The notes beneath the pieces are model-generated. The model saw only the letters and a list, made by a program, of their open reading frames with translations. It made no database searches and was not told where the DNA came from. A stretch of 64,000 bases of DNA. It comes from Ophiodon elongatus. Its lineage: Eukaryota > Chordata > Actinopteri > Perciformes > Hexagrammidae. The DNA lies in NCBI GenBank assembly GCA_016806645.1, contig JACSYO010001791.1, forward strand, positions 2,379,501 to 2,443,500, read 5' to 3'. The position numbers and the translations under genes were made by a program. This document shows, piece after piece, positions 62,834 through 64,000 of the stretch. Each line of letters starts with the position of its first letter. The stretch's first letter is position 1.

Positions 62834-64000
62834 GTGAGTGCAGTATATCCTAATTGCTGTCAGTGAATAGAATTGTTTACCTGACTTATCACAAACACCT
62901 GTTGATACTCTCTTTATAACATTTACCTGCCAGTTTTTCCTGAAATGAAAACACACTGTTAGGATAATTTGAGGTGAAGCTTTAAGAGTTTTCAAGACCT
63001 GCTTCCATCTAAATGTTGTTGAGTAATCTCTTAACCTGAGGCTGCTTCTGCTGCTGGCATTAAAATGTCACACGTCTCCTGTGTGCATGAATAAATTAAA
63101 TTGCCTTTTGCTTGTGAAAAACAGTCTGTTAAAATGTATGAGTTATAAATGGCAAATATAATTATATATGGGTGTATTCAAATTTCTTTAAGGTTTGTCA
63201 CTGAAGATGTTGTCGCAGCTATTTAACAGCCAAGTGAAGTAGTTTTAAACAATAAGACTAATCATCTACTGCAATACAATGGAAGAGGCCTGTAAACAAA
63301 GCCCAGTGGTGGAAATCATTACTCAAGTATCGTTCTTCAGTACGATTTAGATTTAATTGCTCTTTACTTGAGGATTTACATGTTTTAAATACTTTTGGAG
63401 GGAAATATTGCACTTTTCACGCCACTTCATTTATTTGATAACTTTAATTACAAGTTAGTGGCAGGTTAAGAGGTACTTGTATCAAAGCATAATCCTGAAT
63501 GCAGGGCTTTTACTTGAATCAGAGTATTTATACACTGCAGTATTAGTTTTACTTAAGTAAAATGATTGGACAAGTGGTAAAATCAAACTAAACAGCTAAT
63601 GATGGAAGCAGCTTAGAAGTGAGCCATCTCACCTCCTTCTTATCACCTTTGAGAGTTGCACAAGCACAGTATTGATTGCGAGAAAATGGTGGCAGGTAAA
63701 GACAAAGTTTATGAGCTGAAGCGCAAGCGCACATTTCAGTTATCCTGGGAACAGAATTTAATTGGGTGAGACTAAACTCATCCTACTAAACATGACAATT
63801 AACTTTAGTCTTTGTTGTTATTTGATAACCGCTAATAAATAAAAAAGTTTGTAAAGAAACAAGTGAAAATGGATGTTTCTAACATGCTAGGCTACAACAA
63901 TTGATCATTTTAGTAATCAAGTACTCTACTGATTATTAATCTTATAAAGGCTTTTACTTTAGTAAGGAGCAATAGTAAATATACAAAATAGAAAATAGGA
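62834..64000 (+). other. Downstream intron of the mGlu receptor gene (partial)
   Basis: Begins with the GTGAGT donor in phase 2. The next expected exon should start with one base completing Arg-291 and continue the binding domain (RVLEAA- or RILDAA-like); nothing of that kind appears before the window ends. A CAGTGGTGG-type MITE lies at 63304. Confidence 0.85.
63304..63567 (+). mobile_element. CAGTGGTGG-type MITE remnant
   Basis: CAGTGGTGGAAATCATTACTC, CTTTACTTGAGGATTTACAT, GAGGGAAATATTGCACTTTT, GAATGCAGGGCTTTTACTTG and TTTTACTTAAGTAAAATG follow the order of a common fish miniature element, but the middle is deleted and the right TTCCACCACTG end is eroded. Same family as 50311-50561 in opposite orientation. 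Confidence 0.65.

Overview
The window looks like genomic DNA from a ray-finned (teleost) fish. It is AT-rich, almost entirely non-coding, full of simple repeats and of repeat types familiar from teleost genomes (L2-type LINE tails, hAT and PIF/Harbinger miniature elements, tRNA-headed SINEs). The only coding sequence I can defend is vertebrate. No bacterial operons, CRISPR arrays, rRNA genes or intact tRNA genes are visible. Almost all open reading frames are chance frames in intron sequence or remnants of transposons.

Gene content: two internal exons of one plus-strand gene, a group III metabotropic glutamate receptor, best matched to grm4 (mGlu4). Exon A (38498-38714) and exon B (62698-62833) encode consecutive parts of the extracellular glutamate-binding domain. 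They join in phase without indels relative to mammalian mGlu4 numbering (about residues 174-246 and 246-291). A 23,983-bp intron separates them. At least 38.5 kb of upstream intron and 1.2 kb of downstream intron fill the rest. No other exon of the gene, and no second gene, was recognised.

Region by region: 1-38497 is upstream intron with a clean hAT MITE (1812-1980), a Harbinger fragment (7211-7475), two copies of a decayed ORF with a SWIM-like zinc finger (about 7860-8280 and 10600-10790), two abutting hAT elements sharing one palindromic target site (17329-18408) with a nearby copy of part of the first (18899-18994), two teleost dispersed repeats (19855-20690), an inverted pair of one hAT family (26104-26290 and 36410-36869), an internally deleted Harbinger element (27154-27703), a LINE/SINE tail (about 27820-27903) and a tRNA-headed SINE fragment (30838-30928). 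The intron 38715-62697 holds a Harbinger-like MITE with perfect TTA duplications (41918-42069), a 1.65-kb foldback element with arms of about 0.55-0.7 kb (44263-45914), a CAGTGGTGG-type MITE (50311-50561), a 5'-truncated L2-type LINE (53625-54571) and several dispersed repeats. A second CAGTGGTGG-type MITE lies in the downstream intron (63304-63567).

I found no convincing new gene system. The most unusual structures are the tandem hAT insertion with three copies of the 8-bp palindrome CTCTAGAG, the long foldback element, and the paired SWIM-finger relics. Conservation, transcription and repeat-library searches could not be run here.
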